NCBI RefSeq assembly: GCF_001661965.1 | Contig: NZ_LYWZ01000023.1 | Coordinates: 1-64,000 of the forward strand | Source of the DNA: Croceicoccus mobilis | Lineage (GTDB): Bacteria; Pseudomonadota; Alphaproteobacteria; Sphingomonadales; Sphingomonadaceae | DNA length: 64,000 nucleotides | Direction: 5' to 3' | In this document: piece by piece, positions 24,739-33,447 of the stretch | How the letters are laid out: the number at the start of each line of letters is the position of its first letter | Position numbering within the stretch: position 1 is the first letter of the stretch | The notes under the pieces: generated by a model | The model's input: only the letters and a program-made list of their open reading frames with translations | Databases searched by the model: none | Told to the model about the DNA's origin: nothing | Position numbers and translations under genes: made by a program

Positions 24739-26969
24739 CACAGGCTCCAGTCGACCCTGAGCCCCACGGTGCGCGGACGCACGATCGAACCTTGCGGCAC
24801 CAGCGCGCTGGTGAAGGGGGCGTTCAAAATGCCGTATTCGTCGAACACATTATTGGCAAAGGCGAGCACGTTCACATTCTCCGTCACGGCCACGCTGGCA
24901 CGAAGATCGAAGATATTGAACCCGCCGCGCGTATTGTCATTGCCGAAAGCCACAGGTGCCTTCGACAGATAGCGATGCGCGATCTCGAAGCTGGGCGCAT
25001 AGGCCATGTCGGCGAATTCGAAGCGCAGCCGGTTGTTGACCGACCATTTCGACGAACCCGGCAGGGTGGATCCGGCTTCATACCCGCCGCCCACTGCAAA
25101 GGTGTCGGGCAGGAACTTGGTCAGCTCCGCATCCTGATAGGTGAAGTTGGTCGAGAACTGGGCGAATGTCGCAAGATCGGCGGTCGCTGCGAACTCGATA
25201 CCCTTCACCCGCGCGCCGCCCGCGTTTGAGACATAGGAGTAATAGGAGGGAGCCGGACCGAACAGCCGGGCCTGAATATCGTGCCATTCCTCCCAGAAGG
25301 CAGTGGCGTCTATATAGAGACGGTTGTCCAGCGCATGGAATTTCACGCCGACTTCGTAATTGTCGACGCTGTCACTGTCATAAGCGGTCTGGATCGTATC
25401 GAGCAGGCCCGCATTGGGGTTGATGCCGCCGACGCGGTAACCTTCGGAATAGGTCGCAAAGGCCATCACATCCTCGTTCGGGCGGAAGGCGACGGAGACC
25501 TTCGGCGTGAAGCCGTCTTCCGATTCCTTCACCGAGCCGGCGCGGTCGACCGGGCTGTAGCCGCCTTCGTAACCGCCCAGCGCGCCTGCCTGATTGAGCA
25601 CGTCGCCCGCATAGCTGTTCCAGAAATAACGACCGCCGAGGATCAGCTCGATCTCGGGAATGATCTTGATCGAGATCTCGCCGAAAATGCCGGTGTCTTC
25701 GTTGTGCAGCTGTGACAGATAGCCATAGAGCCTGTCGTTCGGCGTGAGCAGGCTGCCCGCATAGCCGCCGAAGCTGTCGGGATTGGCGTCGATGTAAGCC
25801 TCTGCGCCCAGCTGGAAGATCTGGTCATAGCTGGTCTTGTCGCTGGTCATGTGGCTGATGCCGACAAGCCAGTTGAAGACGGGGCCCGTTTCCGATGCCA
25901 GCCGCGCCTCGACCGTGCGGATATTGGCGTCGGCATCGCCGGTGCCATAGGCGGTGCCCTCGCCCGTGGTCACGCCGGTGACATACCAATAGGGATAGGA
26001 AAATACGGTGGCGTTGGTCTTGTCGACGACCGAACCCATCACAGTCAGCGTGCCGACATCGGCCAGTTCCTGATCGAGCCGCACCGAGTTCAGGAAGAAG
26101 CGCGTCTCCTGCGGCTCGGCCCGCGCGGTGTCGCGGATATAGGGGTTGGAGGTGTCGAGATAGGTCTGGTCCTCCAGATCGGTGTCCTGCCAGACCGAGA
26201 TATAGGTAATCGTCGTCTCGTCCGTCGGAGTAAAGACCAGCGATCCGCGCAGGCCGCGCGTGGTGAAGTCGTTCGATCCGGTCACGCCGGTGCCGGGATT
26301 GTCGAGATAGCCCGCATCGAAACGCTGATAGGCGACGAGGCGCGCAGCGAACTTGTCTTCCACGATTGGCAGGTTGACCATCGCCTTGGCGGCATAGTTC
26401 AGTTCGCCGCTCGCGTTCTTGGTCGTACCGATCAGCCCCTGCGCCGCTGCGTCCACCTTGGTCGGGTCCGCCGTCTTGACGACATAATTGACCAGACCGC
26501 CCAGCGTGGAGGAACCGAACAGCGTGCCCTGCGGACCGCGCAGCACTTCCACGCGCTCAAGATCGAAGGTGTCGACATCGGGAATGCCGATGGGGAAGCC
26601 CGGCTCCACCAGCGGCACTTCGTTGAGGTAATAGCCGACCGTGGTCTGCCCCTGCTCGTGATAGGTGGTCGCCGCGATGCCGCGAATGACGACTTCGGAC
26701 ACGCCGGGCTGATAGTCGTTGAAGGTCACGCCCGGCACGCGGGTGATGTAATCGGACAGGCTCTGTGCGCCGGTTTCCTTCAGCTCCTCACCGCTGATCG
26801 CAGTGGCCGAGATCGGCACGTCGTCCAGTGTCACGGGCCGCTTGGTCGCGGTGACGATGATATCGCCTTCCTTGTCCGCATCCTGCGCGAAGGCGGGCTG
26901 CGCCAGCAGGCCGGCTGCGGCGGCCAGCGCCGAAACGCCTGCGAAACGGGCGAAAGTGGAATTCCTCAT
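24738..26969 (-). CDS. TonB-dependent receptor heading an amidohydrolase operon
   Basis: 743-residue outer-membrane receptor. Signal peptide to about residue 28 (QPAFAQ), TonB-box region GDIIVTATKRP, plug domain (SLSDYITRVPGVTFND, VVIRGIA, VEVLRGPQGTLFGSSTLGG) and a barrel with the FATYSEGYRVGG block, ending in VGLRVDWSL. The start ATG 26969 follows AAGGGG at suitable spacing. It differs in type from the large receptor at 6967 and resembles siderophore/small-molecule receptors of sphingomonads. Its coupling to the propeller-amidohydrolase and PepSY genes suggests uptake of a compound that is then hydrolysed, possibly metal-bound. Confidence 0.9.
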   Translation of the reverse strand: MRNSTFARFAGVSALAAAAGLLAQPAFAQDADKEGDIIVTATKRPVTLDDVPISATAISGEELKETGAQSLSDYITRVPGVTFNDYQPGVSEVVIRGIAATTYHEQGQTTVGYYLNEVPLVEPGFPIGIPDVDTFDLERVEVLRGPQGTLFGSSTLGGLVNYVVKTADPTKVDAAAQGLIGTTKNASGELNYAAKAMVNLPIVEDKFAARLVAYQRFDAGYLDNPGTGVTGSNDFTTRGLRGSLVFTPTDETTITYISVWQDTDLEDQTYLDTSNPYIRDTARAEPQETRFFLNSVRLDQELADVGTLTVMGSVVDKTNATVFSYPYWYVTGVTTGEGTAYGTGDADANIRTVEARLASETGPVFNWLVGISHMTSDKTSYDQIFQLGAEAYIDANPDSFGGYAGSLLTPNDRLYGYLSQLHNEDTGIFGEISIKIIPEIELILGGRYFWNSYAGDVLNQAGALGGYEGGYSPVDRAGSVKESEDGFTPKVSVAFRPNEDVMAFATYSEGYRVGGINPNAGLLDTIQTAYDSDSVDNYEVGVKFHALDNRLYIDATAFWEEWHDIQARLFGPAPSYYSYVSNAGGARVKGIEFAATADLATFAQFSTNFTYQDAELTKFLPDTFAVGGGYEAGSTLPGSSKWSVNNRLRFEFADMAYAPSFEIAHRYLSKAPVAFGNDNTRGGFNIFDLRASVAVTENVNVLAFANNVFDEYGILNAPFTSALVPQGSIVRPRTVGLRVDWSL

Positions 26970-27048
26970 GACGTTACCCCTTACCTTTGGCCGCGATCCC
27001 ATGCGGCCGGCGTTGAATTTCGGTGCGACCCGAAGATTAGGCCGCTTG

Positions 27049-27657
27049 TCAGCCGCCCGGCTGCAACCGATCCGCATTGAGCCGTTCCATCCATTCAGGC
27101 AGCGGCCCCGTCTCCAGCGCCGCGATAATATCCCTGACGGTAGGCAGGTCTTCCTCCTGCCCCAGCTTCATGCGCACGGTCTTGCCGATGACCTTACCGC
27201 GAAACCCGATAATGCGAGCCATTAGCAAGTCAACCCTTTCAGCATCGAGATCGAGCTTCCACGGGTCGGCCCTTCTCTCTTCCGCCGCATCGACCAGCCG
27301 GTTCACCAGCGCGGGCGTCTCCTCCTCCTCGAAGCTGATATCCAGCTCCAAGATGGCGACGGCGAAATTCCATGTCGGCAACCAGCCGGGTTTCGAGACG
27401 AAAGCGGGCGAGATGTATCCCTGCGGCCCCATGAACAGCGCGTAAGCCCGGGGGTGCTCGCGCAGTGCCGCAACCTGGGCGTTGCGTCGGCTGCAATGTC
27501 CGACCAACGAGGTCACCTCGCCCGCTTCGTCGGTTTCGGCGACCAGGGGGAGAGGCGTCGCATCGAAACCGGCCGAACCGCATGTGATCAACCAGGCGAG
27601 CGGATATGCACGTATCAGCTCGGCGAGATCTTCGGTTCGGCCCGGGGGAAACTCCAT
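27049..27657 (-). CDS. PaiB-like FMN-binding negative transcriptional regulator family protein
   Basis: 202-residue protein with the PaiB/FMN-binding split-barrel pattern: an N-terminal LIRAYPLAWLITCG strand pair, PLPLVAE, GHCSRRNAQ, the core AYALFMGPQGYISPAFV, the WNFAVAI segment and the C-terminal VRMKLGQEEDLPTVRDIIAAL (compare the K-x-S-Q-N/E pattern of pyridoxamine-oxidase-like proteins). Relatives bind flavin; a true DNA-binding role is proven for few. It lies between the MocR regulator and the TonB receptor, all on the minus strand. A 79-bp gap to the receptor start suggests a separate promoter there. Confidence 0.85.
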   Translation of the reverse strand: MEFPPGRTEDLAELIRAYPLAWLITCGSAGFDATPLPLVAETDEAGEVTSLVGHCSRRNAQVAALREHPRAYALFMGPQGYISPAFVSKPGWLPTWNFAVAILELDISFEEEETPALVNRLVDAAEERRADPWKLDLDAERVDLLMARIIGFRGKVIGKTVRMKLGQEEDLPTVRDIIAALETGPLPEWMERLNADRLQPGG

Positions 27658-27717
27658 GGCGGCGAGTTTCCTATGCGAATGGCCCCGCGAAAAGTGCCAG
27701 ATCCGAAATTTTCAGGG

Positions 27718-27781
27718 GTCCATAAATGGGACTTAAAGCCTGTGGCGGGCGGGCCACGCTTTTTGGCGCAATCTGCGCCAA
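27718..27781. promoter_or_regulatory. Inverted repeats between the MocR and PaiB-like genes
   Basis: The 135-bp gap holds a perfect 8-bp hairpin (arms 27763-27770 and 27774-27781, 3-base loop) and a shorter inverted motif GTCC-6-GGGAC at 27718-27732. The hairpin has no T-run on the minus side, so it is more likely an operator or attenuating structure than a terminator of the MocR gene. Function is not shown. Confidence 0.35.
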
Positions 27782-27792
27782 TCCGGCAGGTT

Positions 27793-29256
27793 TCAGCCGC
27801 GTGCCAGCTGTCCAAGCACTTCGATCGCCGCCACGGTTTCACTTTCGGGATGGCTGGCAAAGCCCAGCCTCAATCCATGCGGCGAGTCATGTGCGAGTCG
27901 ATAGCTTTCCGACATGGCAAAGCTGATGCCCTGCGCCAGCGCCCCATGCTCGATCCGGTCCAGCGCCTGCCGGTCATGGAAATTGAGCCACATGGCAAGG
28001 CCCCCGCTGGGCAGGCGCGCGTCGGCGTAATCGCCAAGCGAGCGATGCACCGCCTGCGCGAAAGCATCGCGCCTCTCGCCATAGATGCGCGCCGCCTTGC
28101 GCGCATGGCGGCGGACCTCGCCATCCTCTAGCAATAGCGCGACCGTATCTTCGGTCAGCGTGCTGCCCATGCCATCGGTGATCGATGTCTGATGGGCCAG
28201 CGCCTCGATCACCGGTTCGGGCGCGACGATATAGCCGACGCGCAGGGCCGGCAGCAGCAGCTTTGACAGCGATCCGACATAGACCACCACATCGGGCGCA
28301 TAACTGGCCATTGGCAGCAATGGCTGCAGCCCGAAATGATATTCGTGGTCGTAATCGTCCTCGATAATGGCAAAGCCGAACTGGCGCGCCACCTCGATCA
28401 GGCGCAGCCGTCGCTGCGGCGAAAGCGACACGGTCGTCGGAAACTGGTGATGCGGGGTCAGGAACAGGGCGCTGACCTGCCGGGTGCGGCACAGGCGCTC
28501 GACATCTTCGACCACGATGCCGTCCTCGTCCATCCGCACGGGCATCACCTGCTGCCCCGTGGCACGCAGCGCCGCGACCGCGGGTTCATAGGTCAGCGCC
28601 TCGGCCAATGCGACAGCGCCCGGACGCGCCAGCAATCTCGCCGCGAGCGCGATCCCCGCCTGGCTGCCCCTCGTGACGCAGATATTCTGCGGCCCCAGCA
28701 CCAGCCCCCGCTCTTCACGCAGCATGGCCGCGATCTGTTCGCGCAGCGCCTCGCTGCCACGCGGATCGCGATAGCCCAGCCTGCGCCCCCGCGCCGCACT
28801 CATGGCCGCGCGGCGATAAAAGCGGGCGAGGATCTCGGTCGGGAAAAGCGTGCCGTCGGGGCTCCCTTCGTCCAGCTTGATGCGCGATCCGGTCGGCACC
28901 GCGATCGACCTTTCGGGCGCGGGATTGAAGCGGTAGACCGGCTTGCGCTGGCGCGGCTCATTGACGCTGGCAACGGGCTTCTGCCGGTCGGGCAAATTGG
29001 TTGCGACGCTGGTCCCGCGCCTGCCGTCGGCCTCCAGCCAACCCTGCGCCACCAGCTCTTCATAGGCCGTCACCACGGTCTTGCGGTTGAGGCTCAGCTC
29101 GCTTGCCAGATCGCGACTTGACGGAAGGGGCGCGCCGGGCGGCAGGCGCCCGCGCTCGATCTCGTGGATCAGCGCATGGACAAGCTGCATGTAGAGCGGC
29201 GCGGAGCGGTCGCTGGAAATGCGGCGTGACAGGGCAAGGCTGCGCGGGCGAGGCAT
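27793..29256 (-). CDS. MocR/PdxR-type GntR regulator with aminotransferase domain
   Basis: 487 residues. An N-terminal GntR winged helix (about 1-80: LVHALIHEIERGRLPPGAPLPSSRDLASEL, LNRKTVVTAYEEL) is followed by a fold-type I aminotransferase-like domain. The latter has GSQAGIALAARLL, the EDDYDHEYHF block and the PLP-binding Lys332 in GSLSKLLLP. Such proteins sense PLP or amino-compound aldimines and control adjacent metabolic genes. The ATG at 29256 sits inside a palindrome; a TTG ten codons earlier (29286) is possible but poor. Candidate targets are the amidase upstream and the PaiB-like gene downstream. Confidence 0.9.
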   Translation of the reverse strand: MPRPRSLALSRRISSDRSAPLYMQLVHALIHEIERGRLPPGAPLPSSRDLASELSLNRKTVVTAYEELVAQGWLEADGRRGTSVATNLPDRQKPVASVNEPRQRKPVYRFNPAPERSIAVPTGSRIKLDEGSPDGTLFPTEILARFYRRAAMSAARGRRLGYRDPRGSEALREQIAAMLREERGLVLGPQNICVTRGSQAGIALAARLLARPGAVALAEALTYEPAVAALRATGQQVMPVRMDEDGIVVEDVERLCRTRQVSALFLTPHHQFPTTVSLSPQRRLRLIEVARQFGFAIIEDDYDHEYHFGLQPLLPMASYAPDVVVYVGSLSKLLLPALRVGYIVAPEPVIEALAHQTSITDGMGSTLTEDTVALLLEDGEVRRHARKAARIYGERRDAFAQAVHRSLGDYADARLPSGGLAMWLNFHDRQALDRIEHGALAQGISFAMSESYRLAHDSPHGLRLGFASHPESETVAAIEVLGQLARG

Positions 29257-29267
29257 TGGGCCCAATG
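29254..29267. promoter_or_regulatory. 14-bp perfect palindrome over the MocR start codon
   Basis: CATTGGGCCCAATG reads the same on both strands and includes the start codon of the MocR-type gene. It may be an autoregulatory operator, which is common in this regulator family, or a chance palindrome. The gene has no good Shine-Dalgarno sequence, which makes control at the start codon worth considering. Confidence 0.35.
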
Positions 29268-29318
29268 GCCCCACACGCCCGCGCAAATCAAGGGGCCAAA
29301 AGACCTATGCGGAGCCAA

Positions 29319-30671
29319 TCAGCCGACCGCGCGACCTTCCAGTTCCTGCGCGATGGCGATCAGCTCGCGATCCGTACCTGCCGCCGTCGTCAGCATGACG
29401 CCGATCGGGCCATCCTCGCATCCGCCCCAGAACGGCAGGGTAATCGATGGCAGCCCCGCGATATTCGCATGCGGGGTGTAATTGACGAAGGGCCAGAAAT
29501 CCTCCCACAGCTCGTCGAAATTACGATCCGGCGCATGGCGGCCCAGCTCGATCGGCGGCTCTGGCGAAACCGGTGAGAGCAGCAGGTCATAGCGCGAGAA
29601 GAACGAGACCGCCGCCAGTTCCGACAAGGCGACTTGCCGATAGGCATTGGCCGTGGCGGCAGTGTCGATGTTCCGGCACGCCTCGGCAAGGCCAATGGTC
29701 CACGGCTCGATCAGCTGGTCCAGCGGCACGCCGGGATTGGCGGCAGCGACGAACCCTGCCAGTTCCGCCCCTTCGTGCATCCAGATCGCCTGGAATGCCC
29801 GCACCACGGCCTCGCCATGGCAGGGCATCGCCACCGGCTCGACGATGGCGCCGGCATGTTCCAGTTCCCGCGCCACGGCGCGCAAGCGGTCGGCGACCAC
29901 CGGATCGGCTGCGCGCCCATCCAGCCCATCAAGCGCCAATCCGACGCGCAGGCCGCGCACCGGCGTTGCCGCAGGCGAACAGCGCGTCGTGGCGACAAGA
30001 TCATAGCTGGCCGCGATGTCGCGCATGGTCCGCGCGATCAGCATGTCGGAGCACAGCAGGTCGTCGATCAGATGCGGCGCACGGGCCCGCAGATTCCCGC
30101 CCCGCGAAGGCTTCAGCCCGATCACGCCGCAATTGGCCGCCGGGATACGGATCGAACCCGCCGCATCGGACGCATGGGCAAAGGGGACAAAACCCGCCGC
30201 AACCGCCGCCGCCGATCCGCTGGACGACCCACCCGCCGAGCGCCCCGGCGCGCGCGGGTTGTTGACCGCGCCCGTCGCCAGCGGCTCACCCGTCGTCAGC
30301 AGGCCGAATTCGGGCATGCCGGTAAAGCCCATGGGGACCAGCCCTGCCTCGATCACCGCCTTGGCAAAGGGCCACATGGTGTCGCCCAGCACATTCGCCT
30401 TCGCGCGCGAGCAGCTGGTGAAAGGCCAGCCGGGATATTCGAGCGATGCCTTCAACAGCCATGGCACGCCTGCCAGCGGGCCAGCATCGCTCGCAGGCGG
30501 CGGGGCGTTGTCGGCCAGCCATGTCACCGCGTTGATCTCGCCATCGTCGGCCGCGATCACCGCGCGCGATGCGGCGACCAGTTCCGCGCTCGAAACATCG
30601 CCCTTACGCACGGCTTCACCCTGCGCGATACCATCAAGCGCGGTCAGCCCCCGCGCGTCTTCAATCTGCAT
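29319..30671 (-). CDS. Amidase signature family hydrolase
   Basis: 450-residue amidase of the GatA/AS family. The Lys of LLKAS, the Gly/Ser-rich GRSAGGSSSGSAAAVAAG and the nucleophile Ser in DAAGSIRIPA give the Ser-cisSer-Lys triad. It hydrolyses an amide to acid and ammonia; the substrate cannot be predicted. A GatA role is unlikely, since no gatB/gatC are adjacent. The ATG at 30671 has AAAGGA eight bases upstream, better than the in-frame alternative at 30704. The MocR-type gene begins 62 bases after its stop and may control it. Confidence 0.87.
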   Translation of the reverse strand: MQIEDARGLTALDGIAQGEAVRKGDVSSAELVAASRAVIAADDGEINAVTWLADNAPPPASDAGPLAGVPWLLKASLEYPGWPFTSCSRAKANVLGDTMWPFAKAVIEAGLVPMGFTGMPEFGLLTTGEPLATGAVNNPRAPGRSAGGSSSGSAAAVAAGFVPFAHASDAAGSIRIPAANCGVIGLKPSRGGNLRARAPHLIDDLLCSDMLIARTMRDIAASYDLVATTRCSPAATPVRGLRVGLALDGLDGRAADPVVADRLRAVARELEHAGAIVEPVAMPCHGEAVVRAFQAIWMHEGAELAGFVAAANPGVPLDQLIEPWTIGLAEACRNIDTAATANAYRQVALSELAAVSFFSRYDLLLSPVSPEPPIELGRHAPDRNFDELWEDFWPFVNYTPHANIAGLPSITLPFWGGCEDGPIGVMLTTAAGTDRELIAIAQELEGRAVG

Positions 30672-31002
30672 AAACGGTCCTTTCGCGAGTGCTGCATAGA
30701 GCAACGGCCACGCAAAGAGCCATCCAGACCGGAAAAGCTTTCGGGACCAGAGGTTTTCACCACGCCTGCAGAGGGGCGCTCACTTTTTTGCACCGCAGCG
30801 TCGTGTTCTTGGCAATAGACCGCAACACGACCGCCGGTTAGGCAGGCAAGCGACGGGTAAGCGGCATTTGCGCGCGTGTTTCGGCATACCCCCTTCCCGG
30901 GCGTTGCACCCGCGAAGGCCAGCCGAGCCGCGCCGCGACGGGTAGCGGGCGAACATCTTGCAATTGAAGCCATTCACGGGGCAGCCACGGTTCGGGAGCA
31001 TT
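30672..31002. promoter_or_regulatory. Divergent intergenic region, amidase / DUF1592 gene
   Basis: 331 bases with no convincing gene. It must hold the promoters for the amidase (minus) and the cytochrome/DUF1592 operon (plus). It contains a perfect inverted repeat with 8-bp arms (GTCGTGTT at 30800-30807, AACACGAC at 30824-30831, spacer 16) that could be an operator. GGGAG at 30994-30998 serves the start at 31003. Confidence 0.5.
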
Positions 31003-33447
31003 ATGCTCGCGATGAGCGCATCGATCATGGCAGGCGCGCTCTACGCCGCCTCACCCGCGGATGAAGCGGTCGATCAGCCGACGCCAGCCACCGCGACCAT
31101 GGATGTCGAGCCCGAAGAGGTGCTCGATGAATATTGCTCACGCTGCCACAATGATTTCGACCTGAAGGCGAACATGTCGATCGAGGACCTGCGGTCCGAA
31201 GACGTGCACAGCGGTACCAATACCGAGCTGTGGGAGAAGATCCTTCGGCAAGTCGGCGAAGGGCACATGCCGCCATCGAGCAAACCGCAGCCCGATCCGC
31301 TGGTGCGGGCAAGCTTCGTGAAATGGCTGGGCTCCTCGCTCGACAATTACGCCGCCGCGCATCCCGATCCTGGCCGTGCCACGGTGCGGCGCCTGAACCG
31401 CGTCGAATATGCCAATGCCGTGCGCGACCTCCTCGACCTCGACGTCGATTTCAGCCGCGAGCTGCCGCAGGATAATTCGGGCTTCGGCTTCGACAATATC
31501 GCCGATGTTCTCTCTGTTTCCCCGACATTGATGGAACGCTATGTCGCGGTTGCCGGAAAGGTCGGGCGCATGGCGACGGGGCTGTCCTCGCGCCGGGAGC
31601 TGGTCACGAGCTATCAGGTGCCCAAGGACGGCTCGATCAGGAACTCCGGCGTTCCCGCCTATAACGAGCGCGCGAGCGACCTGCTGCCGCTCGGATCGCG
31701 CGGCGGCGGGGCGTTCGAATATTACGCCCGTTATGACGGGACATATGAGATCAGCGGCTGGCTCAATTCGAACACGAATAACGAGACCGACCGCGAGCTT
31801 GACGACCGCTATTCGGTGCGCGTGCCGATGAAGGCTGGCGCGCACGTGGTCAGCATGTCCTTCACCCGCCGCACCGCGCCGACCGAAACGGTACAGGTGC
31901 TGCGCAACACCACCGATTACGTGCCGCTGCCCTTGGACGACCCGAAAATGCTGGACCTTGCCGTCTGGGTCGACGGCAAGAAGGCGGCGACGATCCCCGT
32001 GCCGTCCTACCGCATGCACCAGCGCTATTCGCAGCAGAACTTCCCGCGCGACGTGCTGCAGATCGACGTCGCCGGGCCCTATGACGCGACCGGTATCGCC
32101 GATACGCCCAGCCGCCAGCGCATCTTCACCTGCCGTCCGAAACGCGCATCGCAGGAAGAAAAATGCGCGAAGACGATCCTCTCATCCCTCGCCCGCCGCG
32201 CCTATCGCCGCCCGGTGACAGAGCGGGACATGGGCCTCCTCATGAAGGTCTACGCCAGCGAAGCCGCAGCATCGGATTTCGAGCATGGGATCGAGGCCGC
32301 GGTCGAGGCGATCCTCGTCTCCCCGCATTTCCTCTTCCTGATCGAGAAAGACCCGGCGGGCGCGGCGCCCGGTTCGGTCCATTCGCTCACCGATCTCGAA
32401 CTTGCCTCTCGTCTTTCGCTCTTCCTGTGGAGCAGCATTCCCGATGAGGAATTGCTGAAGACCGCCGAGACCGGGCGATTGAAGGACCCGAAGGTGATGG
32501 ATGCGCAGATCACCCGCATGCTCGCCGATCCGCGCGCCGATGCGCTGACGAAGAATTTCGCAGGCCAATGGCTCTATCTGCGCAATCTCGACCAGCAGCG
32601 GCCCGATATCGATGTGTTCCCCAGCTTCGACACGCGCCTGCGCCAATCGATGGCGGCGGAGACCGAGATGTTCTTCGCCCATGTCCTCCAGACCAATCGC
32701 CCGGTGCTGGATTTCATCGCGGCGGATTACACCTTCCTCAACCAGCGGCTCGCCGATCACTATGGCATCCCCGGGGTAAAGGGCACGGCGCTCAGAAAGG
32801 TGTCGCTCGATCCCGCATGGAACCGGGGCGGCCTCTTGGGTCAGGCAAGCATCCTGACCGTCACCTCCTATGGCAATCACACCTCGGTCGTGAAGCGCGG
32901 AAAATGGGTGCTTGAAAACATCCTTGCCGCCCCGCCCCCGCCGCCGCCCGCCGATGTGCCCGCGCTGAAGACCGAACATGACGGACAGCTCCTCAACGCG
33001 CGCGAACAGCTGGAGATGCACCGCAAGGACCCGGCCTGCGCCTCCTGCCATGTGAAGATGGACCCGCTGGGTTTTGCGCTTGAGAATTTCGATGCGACCG
33101 GCGGCTGGCGCACCATGGATGCGGGCCAGCCCATCGACGCGGGCGCGGTCCTGCCCGATGGCACACAATTCTCGGGCATCGCGGGCCTTCGAGCCATCCT
33201 GCTTGACCGCAAGGACGAGTTTGCCCGCGCCTTTACCGAGCGGCTGATGACCTATGCCCTCGCCCGCGGGGTCACGGCGACGGACATGCCGCAGGTTCGC
33301 GCCATCGCCCGCGACGCCGCTGCCGACGATTACCGCATCCAGACCATCATTCGCGGCATCGCGGCAAGCCATGCCTTCACCCTCCGTAAGACGCCGGACG
33401 CCCTGGGCGAACCGACGAGCGTCGCCGATGCGAGGATCCGCCGATGA
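31003..33447 (+). CDS. Planctomycete-type DUF1592/DUF1588 multidomain cytochrome
   Basis: 814-residue exported protein. Signal peptide (about 1-18), then a PSCyt1-like haem motif CSRCH (45-49), the DUF1587 region (VRRLNRVEYANAVRDLLDLD), a carbohydrate-binding-like middle, DUF1595 (LARRAYRRPVTERDM), DUF1592 (LELASRLSLFLWSSIPDEEL, FAGQWLYLRNLD), DUF1588 with a second haem-type motif CASCH (679-683) and C-terminal DUF1585. The family is abundant in Planctomycetes and of unknown biochemical function. The ATG 31003 has GGGAG nearby and starts directly at the leader; an upstream TTG at 30958 lacks support. It overlaps the DUF1552 gene by ATGA. Confidence 0.88.
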   Translation: MLAMSASIMAGALYAASPADEAVDQPTPATATMDVEPEEVLDEYCSRCHNDFDLKANMSIEDLRSEDVHSGTNTELWEKILRQVGEGHMPPSSKPQPDPLVRASFVKWLGSSLDNYAAAHPDPGRATVRRLNRVEYANAVRDLLDLDVDFSRELPQDNSGFGFDNIADVLSVSPTLMERYVAVAGKVGRMATGLSSRRELVTSYQVPKDGSIRNSGVPAYNERASDLLPLGSRGGGAFEYYARYDGTYEISGWLNSNTNNETDRELDDRYSVRVPMKAGAHVVSMSFTRRTAPTETVQVLRNTTDYVPLPLDDPKMLDLAVWVDGKKAATIPVPSYRMHQRYSQQNFPRDVLQIDVAGPYDATGIADTPSRQRIFTCRPKRASQEEKCAKTILSSLARRAYRRPVTERDMGLLMKVYASEAAASDFEHGIEAAVEAILVSPHFLFLIEKDPAGAAPGSVHSLTDLELASRLSLFLWSSIPDEELLKTAETGRLKDPKVMDAQITRMLADPRADALTKNFAGQWLYLRNLDQQRPDIDVFPSFDTRLRQSMAAETEMFFAHVLQTNRPVLDFIAADYTFLNQRLADHYGIPGVKGTALRKVSLDPAWNRGGLLGQASILTVTSYGNHTSVVKRGKWVLENILAAPPPPPPADVPALKTEHDGQLLNAREQLEMHRKDPACASCHVKMDPLGFALENFDATGGWRTMDAGQPIDAGAVLPDGTQFSGIAGLRAILLDRKDEFARAFTERLMTYALARGVTATDMPQVRAIARDAAADDYRIQTIIRGIAASHAFTLRKTPDALGEPTSVADARIRR

